From: an uncultured Acidimicrobiaceae bacterium | Lineage (GTDB): Bacteria > Actinomycetota > Acidimicrobiia > Acidimicrobiales > UBA10347 | DNA: 64,000 bases | Assembly: GCA_905182135.1 (NCBI GenBank) | Contig: CAJJAG010000004.1 | Span: forward strand, 1 to 64,000 | Direction of reading: 5' to 3' | Part shown: positions 1 to 8,982 of the stretch, piece after piece | How the letters are laid out: the number at the start of each line of letters is the position of its first letter | How positions within the stretch are numbered: the stretch's first letter is position 1 | Program-made: the position numbers and the translations under genes | The notes under the pieces: generated by a model | What the model was told of the DNA's origin: nothing | Database searches by the model: none | What the model saw: the letters and a program-made list of their open reading frames with translations, nothing else

Positions 1-144
1 GCTGTCTATTCGCCGTCTTGGCGCTGTCTATTCGCCGTCTTGGCGCTGTCTATTCGCCGTCTTGGCGCTGTCTATTCGCCGTCTTGGCGCTGTCTATTCG
101 CCGTCTTGGCGCTGTCTATTCGCTTTGTGTCTATTCGCTTTGTG
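1..144. repeat. Perfect 22-bp tandem repeat, then two 15-bp units
   Basis: Five identical copies of a 22-bp unit (GCTGTCTATTCGCCGTCTTG plus GC) fill positions 1-110. A partial unit follows, which changes into two copies of the 15-bp unit TCTATTCGCTTTGTG at 115-129 and 130-144. The array starts at the window edge, so its full length is unknown. It ends 7 bp before the stop codon of the phosphatase gene, so it is intergenic, just beyond that gene's 3' end. The copies show no divergence, which suggests recent expansion or an assembly artefact. There are no unique spacers, so it is not a CRISPR array. Confidence 0.95.
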
Positions 145-151
145 TCATCGC

Positions 152-1249
152 TCAGATGCGTTTCACGGCCAAGATAGCGACATCATCATCGACTGGGCCC
201 TCGGCAAAGTTGCGAGCTGCTTCGAGCAACGACTTACACAATACGTCGGGCGCCACGGTGGGATCTCGGCGCAACAGTGCTGCGATTCGGTCTTCGCCGA
301 ACAGTTCGTCACCGCGACGTGCCTCGGCAAGCCCGTCTGTGTACAGCACGACCATGTCACCCACATCGAGTTCGAGTTCACGGCTGTAGTAGTTCGAACC
401 AGGGGCCAGCATGAGCAGCGGCCCTGTCGAGCGCAGTGGCTGGACTTCACGCTCATGCCATACCCATGCAGCGGGGTGACCCGCAGACGCGAATCTCAGC
501 GTGCCAGCCTCGGTGTCGAAAACAACAACAACGAGTGAAATGAACTCTTCGCTATGGCCAGTGGCACTCATCTGCTCGTTAAGTTCTTGCAGCGCCTGTG
601 CCGGGTCGCGGAACTGACGCAGGAAGACTCGCAGCAAGTATTTGGCTTGGAAGGCAGTGATGGACGACTCGATACCTTTGCCGGCAACGTCGCCAATCAC
701 AGCAGCAACTCGGGTCGGCGCAACCTGGAAGACGTCGAAGAAATCACCGGCCATAAGCCCAGAACCGGCCTGGTAGACCCGGCCAACCTCAAAGTCGGTT
801 AGATCAGGAAGCTGATCAGGGGCGAGTCGACCCGCCCACGCCTTGGGGGCAAGGTTTTCTTGTTCAAGTGCTTCTTCGGCTCGTTTCTCGATGCTGAGTT
901 GCTGACGAAGCATTGCGATTTCGTTGCCGGTGGTGCGCCACCACGAAACGGTAACCATCGCCGGAATCACGATGAGGATGCCGAGAAGCCGAGCCGAGCC
1001 CACGGTCCCACCGGCGGCAAGCACAGCTAGGCCGATAGCCAAAATGCCGTAGACAGCAACGGTATGGACTTCCTTACGAAATCCGATACGAGCAAGTTGC
1101 AGCGCAATGAACGAGTTTGAGCTTTCAGCGGCAGCCTTGACGTCTTTTTCAAGCTTGCCGATCAGGCCGTGACGCATACGCGCTGACCTGGCCCACACGA
1201 GCGCTGCAGCCGCACACGCGACTGCGGCAATAGCCAAGACGATATTCAT
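152..1249 (-). CDS. Membrane-anchored SpoIIE/RsbU-type PP2C serine phosphatase
   Basis: This 365-residue protein has a hydrophobic N-terminus (about 3-20) and a second hydrophobic stretch (about 66-103), then a coiled-coil-like linker (about 110-135). A SpoIIE-type phosphatase domain runs from about 150 to the end. The metal-binding motifs of the family are visible: GDFFD at 168-172, GDVAGKG at 186-192, SAGHPAA, LYTDGLAEA and a C-terminal DDDVAIL. The family dephosphorylates anti-sigma-factor antagonists in partner-switching pathways. No anti-sigma or antagonist gene lies nearby, so the target is unknown. The gene lies 102 bp downstream of der on the same strand and could be co-transcribed. 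It stops just before a tandem-repeat array. Confidence 0.88.
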   Translation of the reverse strand: MNIVLAIAAVACAAAALVWARSARMRHGLIGKLEKDVKAAAESSNSFIALQLARIGFRKEVHTVAVYGILAIGLAVLAAGGTVGSARLLGILIVIPAMVTVSWWRTTGNEIAMLRQQLSIEKRAEEALEQENLAPKAWAGRLAPDQLPDLTDFEVGRVYQAGSGLMAGDFFDVFQVAPTRVAAVIGDVAGKGIESSITAFQAKYLLRVFLRQFRDPAQALQELNEQMSATGHSEEFISLVVVVFDTEAGTLRFASAGHPAAWVWHEREVQPLRSTGPLLMLAPGSNYYSRELELDVGDMVVLYTDGLAEARRGDELFGEDRIAALLRRDPTVAPDVLCKSLLEAARNFAEGPVDDDVAILAVKRI

Positions 1250-1351
1250 TCGTCACTCACCGTACTCGTCAGAAGGTGTCCAGTTCTGCTGCGTGAAAAT
1301 TTCGCCGATGGCATGACATCCCCTCCACATGCGTCGCAACACATCAGAGCG

Positions 1352-2731
1352 TCAGTCGTCGCGACGACGAACCCTAATCTTGATGGGCACTCCGCCCAGA
1401 TCGAAGGCTTCACGAAGCGCTCGTTCCAGATAACGAAGGTAGGTCGCTGGCAGCGTACGGTTGGCGAACATCGTGAAGGTCGGAGGATCGGCAGCACCCT
1501 GAGTGGCATACAACACTCGAGCTCCAGCGGGAGCCGGCTGGAACTGCTGGGCCTCCCGAATGACCTTATTGACTTGGCGTGTCGGCATACGCCGGTGGTA
1601 GTCGCTGACGGTGCCGGCCAGGACCGGAAGCAGGCGATGGACACCCTTGCCGGTCAGGGCACTCATCTTGAGAACAGGTGAGTTGCCAACGAAGTGCAGC
1701 TTCCGTTCAACCGCTATGTCAATAGCGTCACGTTGTTCGGGCGTGAGCAGTTCCCACTTGTTCAGCACGACAACGATTGGGCAACCAGCCCCATCGACGC
1801 GCTCGGCTAACCGCTGATCTTGGTGGGTGATACCCATCGTCGAGTCGATAACTAGCAAAGCAATATCGGACTTGTCGATCGAATGCAGTGCACGGATCAT
1901 CGAGTAGTACTCGGTGTCCTCATCGATGCGCGCCTTGCGCCGCATACCCGCAGTGTCGACGAAACGAACGTCGCCCATCTCTGTCTCGACGATCGTGTCG
2001 ATACTGTCGCGGGTCGTGCCAGGCATGTCGTGCACGACGGCGCGGTCTTCGCCCACCATGCGGTTGAACAGTGTGGACTTGCCCACGTTTGGACGCCCGA
2101 CGATCGAAATCGAGAGGTAGGCGGCATCAGGGTCCGTGATAACAGCCGTTGACAGCGCTGCCATGGCCTCTTCATCAATCTCAGGAAGCAGGCCGACAAC
2201 GATGTCGAGAACGTCCGCGACTCCATCACCATGCATTGCACTGATCGGATGCGGCTCACCCAGGCCGAGCGACATGAGTTCCCACATCTGGGGCTTGAGA
2301 CCGGCATGGTCAACCTTGTTGGCCAGCAGCAACGTTGGCCCCTTGCGGCGCCGCACCATGTCAGCGAACTCTGCGTCGTCGCCGGTGACACCTGCGGTCA
2401 CGTCGACCACGAGCAACACGATGTCGGCTTCCTCAAGCGCCTGTTCGCTCTGCAAGGTCACCTTGGCGTCGAGGTCATCGTCACTCGCGATCCAGCCACC
2501 GGTGTCGATCACCGTAAAGAAACGGCCAAGCCAATCGCTGACGACTTCTTTGCGGTCGCGGGTGACACCCGGTTTTTCTTCGACGATTGCGATGCGGCGA
2601 CCAACAATGCGGTTCAACAGAGTGGACTTGCCCACGTTCGGGCGCCCGATTATAGCGATGCTCGGTAGATCACCCGCAGGGATCTGATCGGGCGTGACCT
2701 CTTCGTAGTCGTCGCCGATGTACTCGCTCAT
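1352..2731 (-). CDS. der: Ribosome-assembly GTPase Der (EngA)
   Basis: Der is the GTPase with two consecutive G domains that acts in maturation of the large ribosomal subunit. Two identical P-loops, GRPNVGKS, are seen at about 29-36 and 212-219, with DTGG and DTAG switch motifs and NKVD and NKWE base-recognition motifs. A basic KH-like domain closes the protein with RVRRRDD. The length of 459 residues is normal. A longer reading frame exists upstream, but the ATG at 2731 overlaps the preceding gene's stop as ATGA and gives the standard N-terminus, so it was chosen. Linkage to cmk and scpAB is the usual actinobacterial arrangement. Confidence 0.97.
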   Translation of the reverse strand: MSEYIGDDYEEVTPDQIPAGDLPSIAIIGRPNVGKSTLLNRIVGRRIAIVEEKPGVTRDRKEVVSDWLGRFFTVIDTGGWIASDDDLDAKVTLQSEQALEEADIVLLVVDVTAGVTGDDAEFADMVRRRKGPTLLLANKVDHAGLKPQMWELMSLGLGEPHPISAMHGDGVADVLDIVVGLLPEIDEEAMAALSTAVITDPDAAYLSISIVGRPNVGKSTLFNRMVGEDRAVVHDMPGTTRDSIDTIVETEMGDVRFVDTAGMRRKARIDEDTEYYSMIRALHSIDKSDIALLVIDSTMGITHQDQRLAERVDGAGCPIVVVLNKWELLTPEQRDAIDIAVERKLHFVGNSPVLKMSALTGKGVHRLLPVLAGTVSDYHRRMPTRQVNKVIREAQQFQPAPAGARVLYATQGAADPPTFTMFANRTLPATYLRYLERALREAFDLGGVPIKIRVRRRDD

Positions 2732-4122
2732 GCGCCGATTGCTTTCCGTAGGGAGATGCCGTCGGTCGCAACAATTTCGACCGGTCGGGGGAGATCGTCG
2801 ACCGTTAGGCCGTCGAGGAAGCGTCCATTTGACAGGCACACGTCAGGAAGAAGATACCGGTCGCCTTCGGGTTCGCCTGCTAAAACCCGCTGCAGATCAG
2901 CGCCAACCATCAATCCGGTCACGCCAACATTGCCCCCGAAGAAGTCATTCTCAACGGCGATGACCCGGGTTGGGGCCTGTGTTTCTGCGGCGGCAATGAG
3001 CGGTTCGATGATTTGAGCACCGAGCGTGCCCGTAAGCACAGCGATCGGACGGTCCTTCTTCGGACGGCTACTGAGAGTGACTGCGATTGGCAGCGCATCG
3101 ACAGCGGCACCAGCTTCTTCAGTGCGGGAGGCCCGGTAACCCTCGGCCGGTGCACCTTCGACCCAGGAGAAGAAACCGCTCGCTGTGCTGGTCGCCTCGG
3201 CTGTCTCGCCTCGGAACTCGCGGCCAAACGTAACAGCCATGCCAATGCCGTCTTCGTGCAGATCGACGTCGTCGTAGGAGTCGGCATCGGGGAATGGCAA
3301 ACCAGCTCGTAGGTAATACTCGTCGGCAGCGAACACCATGCGATGGCCGAGCGTGTCATTGAAAATTGTTTGCCAGCGTTCGATGATGCCGACAACATCG
3401 CGAGCCTCATCCACCGTGTGGGGGCGCATATGATCAACCGGCGAGAACTTGCTGACGCCCAGCGGCACTACAGCGATGCTAGCGAGCCTCTCGTAGCGGT
3501 CGAGAACACCAGACAAGGTCTGCTCCAGCACTCCCCCGTTGTTGACATCAGGACAGCAGACGATCTGACCGTGAACCTCGATATCTGCGTCCAGAATGGC
3601 TTCAAGCCATCGCAGACTCATGGCACCACGCTTGTTACGCAACATGTGCGTGCGAACCTCGGGGTCAGTGGCATGGATGCTCACGTAGAGCGGCGATAGC
3701 CGTTCAGTGATCACCCGTTCGAGGTCCGCCTCGGTGAAGCGAGTCAGCGTAGTGAAATTGCCGTACAAGAACGAAAGTCGGTAGTCGTCGTCCTTCAGAT
3801 AGAGCGAGCGACGCATGCCCTTTGGCAACTGATAGATAAAGCAGAAGTCGCAGTGGTTGTCGCACGTACGAACTCGGTCGAAGAGTGCCGCATCGACATC
3901 AATACCCAGCGGTTGCCCGGCGCGCTTTTCGACCTCGATGGTCATGGCAAGTCCGCCACGGTCGATCTCAAGCTCGAGGTCCGGTTCGTCAACCAGGCGC
4001 TGCCACTCGATTACGTCGCGTGGATATTGACCATTCAGCGCCACGACGGTGTCGCCAACGGCCAGACCGGCCAGATGGGCCGGTGAACCTTGCTCAAGTT
4101 CAACCACGATCGGGGCACTCAT
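2728..4122 (-). CDS. DUF512 radical-SAM-like protein with PDZ domain
   Basis: This 464-residue protein starts with a PDZ-like segment (about 5-55, around QGSPAHLAGLAVGD). A radical SAM signature follows, C87-x3-C91-x2-C94, and then the DUF512 C-terminal region. The family is conserved in bacteria and often called an FeS oxidoreductase or NifB/MoaA-like protein, but its reaction is not known to me. The ATG at 4122 was chosen because the PDZ domain begins there; a longer frame upstream has no homology-like content. The stop overlaps der by ATGA, so the two are translationally coupled, which hints at a role linked to ribosome or RNA maturation. That role is inference. Confidence 0.85.
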   Translation of the reverse strand: MSAPIVVELEQGSPAHLAGLAVGDTVVALNGQYPRDVIEWQRLVDEPDLELEIDRGGLAMTIEVEKRAGQPLGIDVDAALFDRVRTCDNHCDFCFIYQLPKGMRRSLYLKDDDYRLSFLYGNFTTLTRFTEADLERVITERLSPLYVSIHATDPEVRTHMLRNKRGAMSLRWLEAILDADIEVHGQIVCCPDVNNGGVLEQTLSGVLDRYERLASIAVVPLGVSKFSPVDHMRPHTVDEARDVVGIIERWQTIFNDTLGHRMVFAADEYYLRAGLPFPDADSYDDVDLHEDGIGMAVTFGREFRGETAEATSTASGFFSWVEGAPAEGYRASRTEEAGAAVDALPIAVTLSSRPKKDRPIAVLTGTLGAQIIEPLIAAAETQAPTRVIAVENDFFGGNVGVTGLMVGADLQRVLAGEPEGDRYLLPDVCLSNGRFLDGLTVDDLPRPVEIVATDGISLRKAIGA

Positions 4123-4325
4123 AGCCAGACAGTCTACGAGTAGTCCGTCTTGCTTCGCCGCGGTGAGTAACGCAAAGTTGTTATCAACCCTGGCCAGCAA
4201 CAACTGTTTCCGAAATACCACCACGAGTACGGGCAGCACTTGGGGGTAGTGGACCTGTTCTGGCTGTTGTCTGGTTCAAGACCCTGCGACCGTCCAGCTG
4301 TCGCTACCAGAGGTACCCTAAGCGG

Positions 4326-5354
4326 GTGACAGCTGATCAAGTGTTGTTGGCAGCGCCCCGTGGATTCTGCGCTGGCGTCGAGATGGCTATCAAGGCCCTG
4401 GCGACCATGGTGCGTGCGTTTCCGCCACCCGTGTACTGCTACCACGAGATCGTGCACAACCAAGAGGTCGTTCGACGCTTCGAGGAACAAGGCGTAATTT
4501 TTGTCGACAGCATCGCCGAGGTCCCGCACGGTTCTCCGATCATGCTGAGTGCTCATGGTTCAGCCCCCGACGTCGTCACCGATGCCAAGGCGACTGGTAG
4601 CTTCACCGTCAACTCCGTGTGCCCGCTAGTCACAAAGGTCCATCACGAGGTCCGAGTTCGCACCGGTAAGGGCTTCCGCGTGATCTATGTAGGACACGAA
4701 GGACATGAAGAAGCCGTCGGCACTATGGCGGTTGCCCCCGATTCGATCGACCGCGTCGAATCCGTTGCAGATGTAGCAGCGCTTCCCGACTTCGACGAAC
4801 CTCTCGCGCTGCTCGCCCAAACCACCCTGTCGCACCATGATTGGCGCGATGTCGCCGATGCCGCAAAGACTCGATTCCCTGAGATGTGGACGCCGGCTCA
4901 AAGCGATCTCTGCTTCGCAACAACCAACCGCCAAAGCGCACTTCTGTCGTTCGTCGAGCGGTGCGATGCCATGGTCGTGATTGGTTCGCCCAACTCGTCG
5001 AACACGCTGGCTTTGGCCAAGCTGGCGACCGAGAGCGGCTGTCTAACCGTGCTCCGAGTGAACTCGGCCGAAGAGCTCCCGAACGAACTATCTGGCATCG
5101 TCGGTGTGACCGCTGGTGCGTCAGCTCCCGAAGAACTTGTTGCAGCGGTCATTACAAAGCTGGCTCCTACGGCAGGGGTCGAAGAAGTGCGAGTCACCGA
5201 CGAAGACGAGTATTTTCCTCCCCCGCCACCCATCCGGGACCTGCTCACCGCGCTAGCTACGGCTGCATCGGTGACAATCGGTGGACCAGTGATCACGGGG
5301 ATCGGGTCCGATCGCCATGTCGCAGCGAGCCAGGTCCTGGCCGAACTCGTCTAA
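4326..5354 (+). CDS. ispH: 4-hydroxy-3-methylbut-2-enyl diphosphate reductase
   Basis: IspH catalyses the last step of the non-mevalonate (MEP) isoprenoid pathway, reducing HMBPP to IPP and DMAPP with a [4Fe-4S] cluster. The three cluster cysteines are visible at C15 (PRGFCAGV), C99 (VNSVCPLVTKVH) and C196 (SDLCFATTNRQ). The histidine motifs YHEIVHN and SAHGSAP and the late motif GSPNSSNTLAL are also present. At 342 residues it is slightly longer than average because of a proline-rich tail (EYFPPPPPIRDLL). The start is a GTG. It is transcribed away from the DUF512-der pair and stands alone on the plus strand. Confidence 0.97.
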   Translation: MTADQVLLAAPRGFCAGVEMAIKALATMVRAFPPPVYCYHEIVHNQEVVRRFEEQGVIFVDSIAEVPHGSPIMLSAHGSAPDVVTDAKATGSFTVNSVCPLVTKVHHEVRVRTGKGFRVIYVGHEGHEEAVGTMAVAPDSIDRVESVADVAALPDFDEPLALLAQTTLSHHDWRDVADAAKTRFPEMWTPAQSDLCFATTNRQSALLSFVERCDAMVVIGSPNSSNTLALAKLATESGCLTVLRVNSAEELPNELSGIVGVTAGASAPEELVAAVITKLAPTAGVEEVRVTDEDEYFPPPPPIRDLLTALATAASVTIGGPVITGIGSDRHVAASQVLAELV

Positions 5355-5802
5355 GGGTTGGGCTCTCGAGACGATGCTTCGCAGCGCATCGAAACCCTAG
5401 AGTGCAACACACTAATGGGGCCGTCAGACGGCCAATTCGCGTCGCCTTAAGAAGCCCAACAGGGCCAGCCGTTATCGAGAAGTGCAACCAAAATACTCAA
5501 GCTAATCTCCTGATGGCGCCACCCAAGACCCAACAGAAGTTTGTGTAGTACCGCACTCTCTATTAAGAGGGACCGTAGGTCTGTTTCGTGAGCCGTTCAG
5601 ATTTCGCACGGTCGGACAGCGTCCGTTGGTGTCGAGCCCGAGCGAGTGTGCACTTTCCTTTACAACAAGAAGTGGGGTGAATGGAGCGTCGGTTTGTATC
5701 TTTCCGAAAACCCAATCAAGCAGGGCATTAATCGCCAAATTCAACCGCTGTGGACACGACGCTGGGCTGCGCCTCACGTACAGTCTGACCGTGCCTCAGG
5801 CG
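5355..5802. other. Intergenic stretch without a convincing gene
   Basis: I see no supported gene in these 448 bp. A 15-bp palindrome, GGCCGTCAGACGGCC, lies at 5419-5433, but no T-run follows it, so a terminator call is weak. An inverted repeat CGATGC/GCATCG lies at about 5373-5392. The short open frames are low in coding character. The next reading frame can be extended upstream to 5626, but that extension does not look like protein. Confidence 0.5.
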
Positions 5803-6663
5803 ATGAACAACGACACGGTTCTGGAATATGACTCGTTCGGTGACCCAGCGGACCCAACGGTCCTACTCATTATGGGATTCACTGCCCAGATGACGGCATG
5901 GCCGCTAGAGCTGTGCGAGCAAATAGTTGGTGCTGGACACCATGTAGTGCGATTCGACAATCGGGACTGCGGCTTGAGCAGTAAGACCGCAGGTGATCCA
6001 CCCGACGTGATGAAGATCGTAACGGCCGCCTTGGCTGGGCTACCAGTTGGCGATGTTCCGTACTCGCTTTCAGACATGGCCTCCGATGCAGTCGCGGTGC
6101 TTGACGCTCTTGGGATCAAGCAGGCTCATATTGCCGGCGCCTCGATGGGTGGCATGATCACACAGCAGATGGCCATCGATTACCCGACTCGCGTGGCGTC
6201 GATCATCTCGATCATGTCGACGACTGGTGCGCCTAGCGTCGGACAGGCCAACCCAGACGCCCTGGCTGCCATGCTTGGCGTTCCACCGAGCGAGCGTTCC
6301 GCCGCTATCGAGCGCAATGTCGAACTTCGTCGAATTTTCAGCGGACCGTTATTCAATGAAGACCGCGCTCGTGAAACAGCAACCGCTGCCTATGACCGCA
6401 GCTTCTACCCCAGTGGGGCCGCCTTCCAGATTGCGGCGATGGCAAAGACCGGGGACCGCACCGAGGCGCTGCAGCAACTCGATCATCGAGCACTTATTAT
6501 CCATGGAACCGCTGACCCAGTGATCACCCCGTCGGGTGGCGAGGCCACTGCTGCTGCTATCTCGCAATCGACGCTGCTGATGATCGACGAGATGGGCCAT
6601 GACCTTCCTCGCCCTCTCTGGGACAGGTTCGTCAGCGCCATCAGCACCCACGTCGCCGCCTGA
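5803..6663 (+). CDS. Alpha/beta-hydrolase
   Basis: This 286-residue alpha/beta-hydrolase has the nucleophile elbow GASMGGM with S114, the oxyanion-side motif LLIMGFTAQM near 21-30, and RFDNRDCGLS in the place of the family's DxRG(x)GxS strand. A plausible acid (HGTADPVIT) and histidine (DEMGHDLP) lie near residues 230 and 264. The sequence resembles the epoxide-hydrolase, lactonase and esterase branch. The substrate cannot be read from sequence or neighbours. The ATG at 5803 was chosen because it precedes the first strand; GTG at 5791 is possible. The gene converges on the nitroreductase gene. Confidence 0.82.
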   Translation: MNNDTVLEYDSFGDPADPTVLLIMGFTAQMTAWPLELCEQIVGAGHHVVRFDNRDCGLSSKTAGDPPDVMKIVTAALAGLPVGDVPYSLSDMASDAVAVLDALGIKQAHIAGASMGGMITQQMAIDYPTRVASIISIMSTTGAPSVGQANPDALAAMLGVPPSERSAAIERNVELRRIFSGPLFNEDRARETATAAYDRSFYPSGAAFQIAAMAKTGDRTEALQQLDHRALIIHGTADPVITPSGGEATAAAISQSTLLMIDEMGHDLPRPLWDRFVSAISTHVAA

Positions 6664-6787
6664 CAGCTGTATCTTGAGACTCGTACGTCGCACGCGTTCC
6701 AAGCTGACCGGGTCCAGACGTAGAACCACTCCTGCTTCTGCTTGACAGCACTTCGCTATTGCTACAGAAAAGTCGCTTCCACAGGGC

Positions 6788-7438
6788 CTACCAAGCGTTG
6801 CCGAAGGTGTCGCGAAATGCCATCTCAGCGATCGGGCGGCGGGTGATAGGGCCGTGGCCTTTACCAACCGGGTAGCCGATCGGGACCATCGCTAGCGTTG
6901 CCCATTCTGGCGGGATGTCGAGTGCGGCCTGGACTTCAGCCTCGCGCAGACAATGCAGCGTGGTCAGCGTGCAGCCGATTCCTTCCGCTACGCATGCAAG
7001 CATCAGGTTCTGGACCGGCGGATAGACGGACCCGCCACCGACCATGCTTATGCGGTCGAGCTTGGCATCGGTTATGGCCATGCGGGACGGGTCACCGCAG
7101 AACATCAGGATGGCTGGGGCCTCGTGCAGATGGTCAGCCAGATAGTCGCCTGCTGAAACCATACGAAGACTCTTGGCAACCGCATCTTCGGGCAGGCCTT
7201 CCAGGCGCTGGTGGTAACCAACCATGTACTTGGCCCACTGCGGCTGGTAGATATCTTTAAGTGCCTGCTTCCTGGCAGGATCAGTCACGACGATGACCGT
7301 CCATGGTTGCTGGTTCCCACCAGTCGGCGCCCAGCAAGCGGCTTGGAGTAACCGCTCCATGACGTCGTCAGGAATCGAGTCAGGGCGCAACCGCCGCACC
7401 GCTCGTAGGGTGCTCATGGTTTCGTACAAGTCAGCCAT
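6788..7438 (-). CDS. Nitroreductase-family FMN oxidoreductase
   Basis: This 216-residue protein has the FMN-binding pattern of the nitroreductase family: an N-terminal RAVRRLRPDSIP segment, ACWAPTGGNQQPW near 34-46, and the glycine-rich GGGSVYPPVQNLMLA. It ends with IGYPVGK followed by RRP. Family members use NAD(P)H to reduce nitro compounds, quinones or flavins, and some act in iodotyrosine or cofactor metabolism. The physiological substrate is unknown here. It is on the same strand as plsC, 87 bp downstream of that gene's stop, and converges with the hydrolase gene. Confidence 0.85.
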   Translation of the reverse strand: MADLYETMSTLRAVRRLRPDSIPDDVMERLLQAACWAPTGGNQQPWTVIVVTDPARKQALKDIYQPQWAKYMVGYHQRLEGLPEDAVAKSLRMVSAGDYLADHLHEAPAILMFCGDPSRMAITDAKLDRISMVGGGSVYPPVQNLMLACVAEGIGCTLTTLHCLREAEVQAALDIPPEWATLAMVPIGYPVGKGHGPITRRPIAEMAFRDTFGNAW

Positions 7439-7525
7439 GCTCGTAAGTCTGACCGATCCCCGTCAGCCATAACGAATCGTGGGGCACGCTCGCACCGGAG
7501 CACGGTCACCGCATCGTTCTTCGGA

Positions 7526-8299
7526 CTACTCGCCGTCTGCCCAAGGTTCATTGCGATCGTTAATGCCTGGTTCGTCTTCGGACCATTCGGGATTTGGTGT
7601 GCCTGCCAAGATCTGCGCCTGGTCGAACACCTCTTGGAGCCGCTCGCGAAGCTCAGCCGCTGCAGCATCGAGTTCACTGCGTCGCACCCGCTTCCCGCTA
7701 TCTGGGTCGCCCACATACATCGGGTCGCCGAACACCACGACAACCTTCTTCGGCCGCGGAAGTTTCACACCGATGGGCATGACCCCATGAGATCCGCCGA
7801 TACCGGCAGGAATGATCGGGACACCAGCTCTAGCTGCGATCCAAACGGCACCTTCAAAGACCGGCTTGATCCGAGGACCTTCCTGGCGCGCACCTTCGGG
7901 GTAGAGAACGAGCATTTCGCCGCGAGCGAGGATATCTCGGGCGTTGTTCAGCGTCTCTCGGTCGAGCGAACCGCGTTTGACAGGGAAGCCTCCGAGCGCC
8001 ACGATGAACCTGGTCCAGAACGGCGACTTGAAAATGGACTCTTTGGCCATGAACCGCTGCTCGCGCTTGAGCGCTGCACCCAGGAATGGCGTATCAACAT
8101 TTGATCGGTGGCTGGGAGCGATGATGACCGGACCCGTTGTCGGAATCTTGTGGTGGTCCACCACTCTCAACCTGTTGAACCAAGAGATGATGCCCTTCGC
8201 AACAATGAACCTGAGGAATGCTTTAAAGCGGCGATCCCGGGCAGGGATAGGAGCGCCGAAGTCGGCGCCACCGTGGCGGGGATCGTCGGATACGGCCAT
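7526..8299 (-). CDS. plsC: 1-acyl-sn-glycerol-3-phosphate acyltransferase
   Basis: This 257-residue protein is a PlsC-type acyltransferase. It would transfer an acyl chain to lysophosphatidic acid to give phosphatidic acid at the membrane. The catalytic HX4D motif is H64-RSNV-D69, and the glycerophosphate-binding motif is YPEGARQEG, with E135 and G136. FPVKRG, a third family motif, is also present. It starts 2 bp after the cmk stop, so it belongs to the aroH-tyrA-cmk-plsC unit. The pairing with cmk is common in actinobacteria. Exact acyl or head-group specificity is not visible. Confidence 0.9.
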   Translation of the reverse strand: MAVSDDPRHGGADFGAPIPARDRRFKAFLRFIVAKGIISWFNRLRVVDHHKIPTTGPVIIAPSHRSNVDTPFLGAALKREQRFMAKESIFKSPFWTRFIVALGGFPVKRGSLDRETLNNARDILARGEMLVLYPEGARQEGPRIKPVFEGAVWIAARAGVPIIPAGIGGSHGVMPIGVKLPRPKKVVVVFGDPMYVGDPDSGKRVRRSELDAAAAELRERLQEVFDQAQILAGTPNPEWSEDEPGINDRNEPWADGE

Positions 8300-8301
8300 A
8301 G

Positions 8302-8982
8302 CTAGAGGAGCCCTCGTTCATGCGCCAGCGCAACAATGCGATCGACGACCTGGGTGATCTCATACCCCGTTGTGTCTACGATGACAGCATCCTCAGCTGG
8401 CCGTAGCGGTGACTCTGAACGCTCGCTGTCCGCCTTGTCACGCCGGGCCAGGTCAGCCTCAACCTCTTCTATATCTAGCCCAGCTTCAAGAGCACGGCGA
8501 CGGGCCCGCTCGCGACCCGACGCCGTCAAGTACACTTTCAAGGCAGCGTTTGGCACAACGACGGTGCCTATATCGCGACCTTCTAGGACGCCGCCAGCGC
8601 TCTTTCGAATCCACTCACGTTGCAGCTCGACCATCGCGTGGCGCACAGTCGGATTGGCCGAGACCTCCGAGACGTGGGCTGTGACTTCGTTCCCGCGGAT
8701 GGCCTCTGTGGCGTCAGCCCCGTCAACCATCACTGTGGTCGCGCTCAGGTCTAGGTCGATCTGCGGTAATATTTCGTCGATCACCGACCAGTCCGTTGGG
8801 TCAACACCTCGTTGGAGAACACCAAAGGTGACCGCCCGGTACATAGCCCCGGTGTCTAGATAAGGCAGCCCTGTCTTTTGGGCGACGAGCTTGGCAACCG
8901 TTGACTTGCCGGATCCACCGGGTCCATCAATAGCGATGACTCGCACGGTTCCTGACTGATCGCCCATCGGCTCGGGGCTCAC
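8302..8982 (-). CDS. cmk: Cytidylate kinase
   Basis: Cmk phosphorylates CMP and dCMP using ATP. The P-loop GPGGSGKS is at 20-27, followed by LDTGAMYRA (NMP-binding) and the EGRDIGTVV and ARRDKADSERSESPL (lid) motifs typical of the family. The length of 226 residues is normal. The assigned start is a GTG at 8982 that overlaps the tyrA stop as GTGA; an ATG five codons later is the alternative. Genes on both sides abut it, giving a tightly coupled leftward unit. Confidence 0.96.
   Translation of the reverse strand: MSPEPMGDQSGTVRVIAIDGPGGSGKSTVAKLVAQKTGLPYLDTGAMYRAVTFGVLQRGVDPTDWSVIDEILPQIDLDLSATTVMVDGADATEAIRGNEVTAHVSEVSANPTVRHAMVELQREWIRKSAGGVLEGRDIGTVVVPNAALKVYLTASGRERARRRALEAGLDIEEVEADLARRDKADSERSESPLRPAEDAVIVDTTGYEITQVVDRIVALAHERGLL

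Noticed and set aside
1-144. CRISPR array
   Set aside because: Units are directly adjacent with no unique spacers, and no cas genes are present.
18-538. Long plus-strand open frames over the tandem repeat and the start of the phosphatase region
   Set aside because: They are built from the repeat and from antisense of the phosphatase gene, and show no family motifs.
2136-2687. 183-codon plus-strand frame opposite der
   Set aside because: Serine-rich antisense frame of der; the strand with the GTPase motifs is the real one.
5355-5440. tRNA or intrinsic terminator after ispH
   Set aside because: Palindromes are present, but there is no T-run, no cloverleaf and no T-loop consensus.
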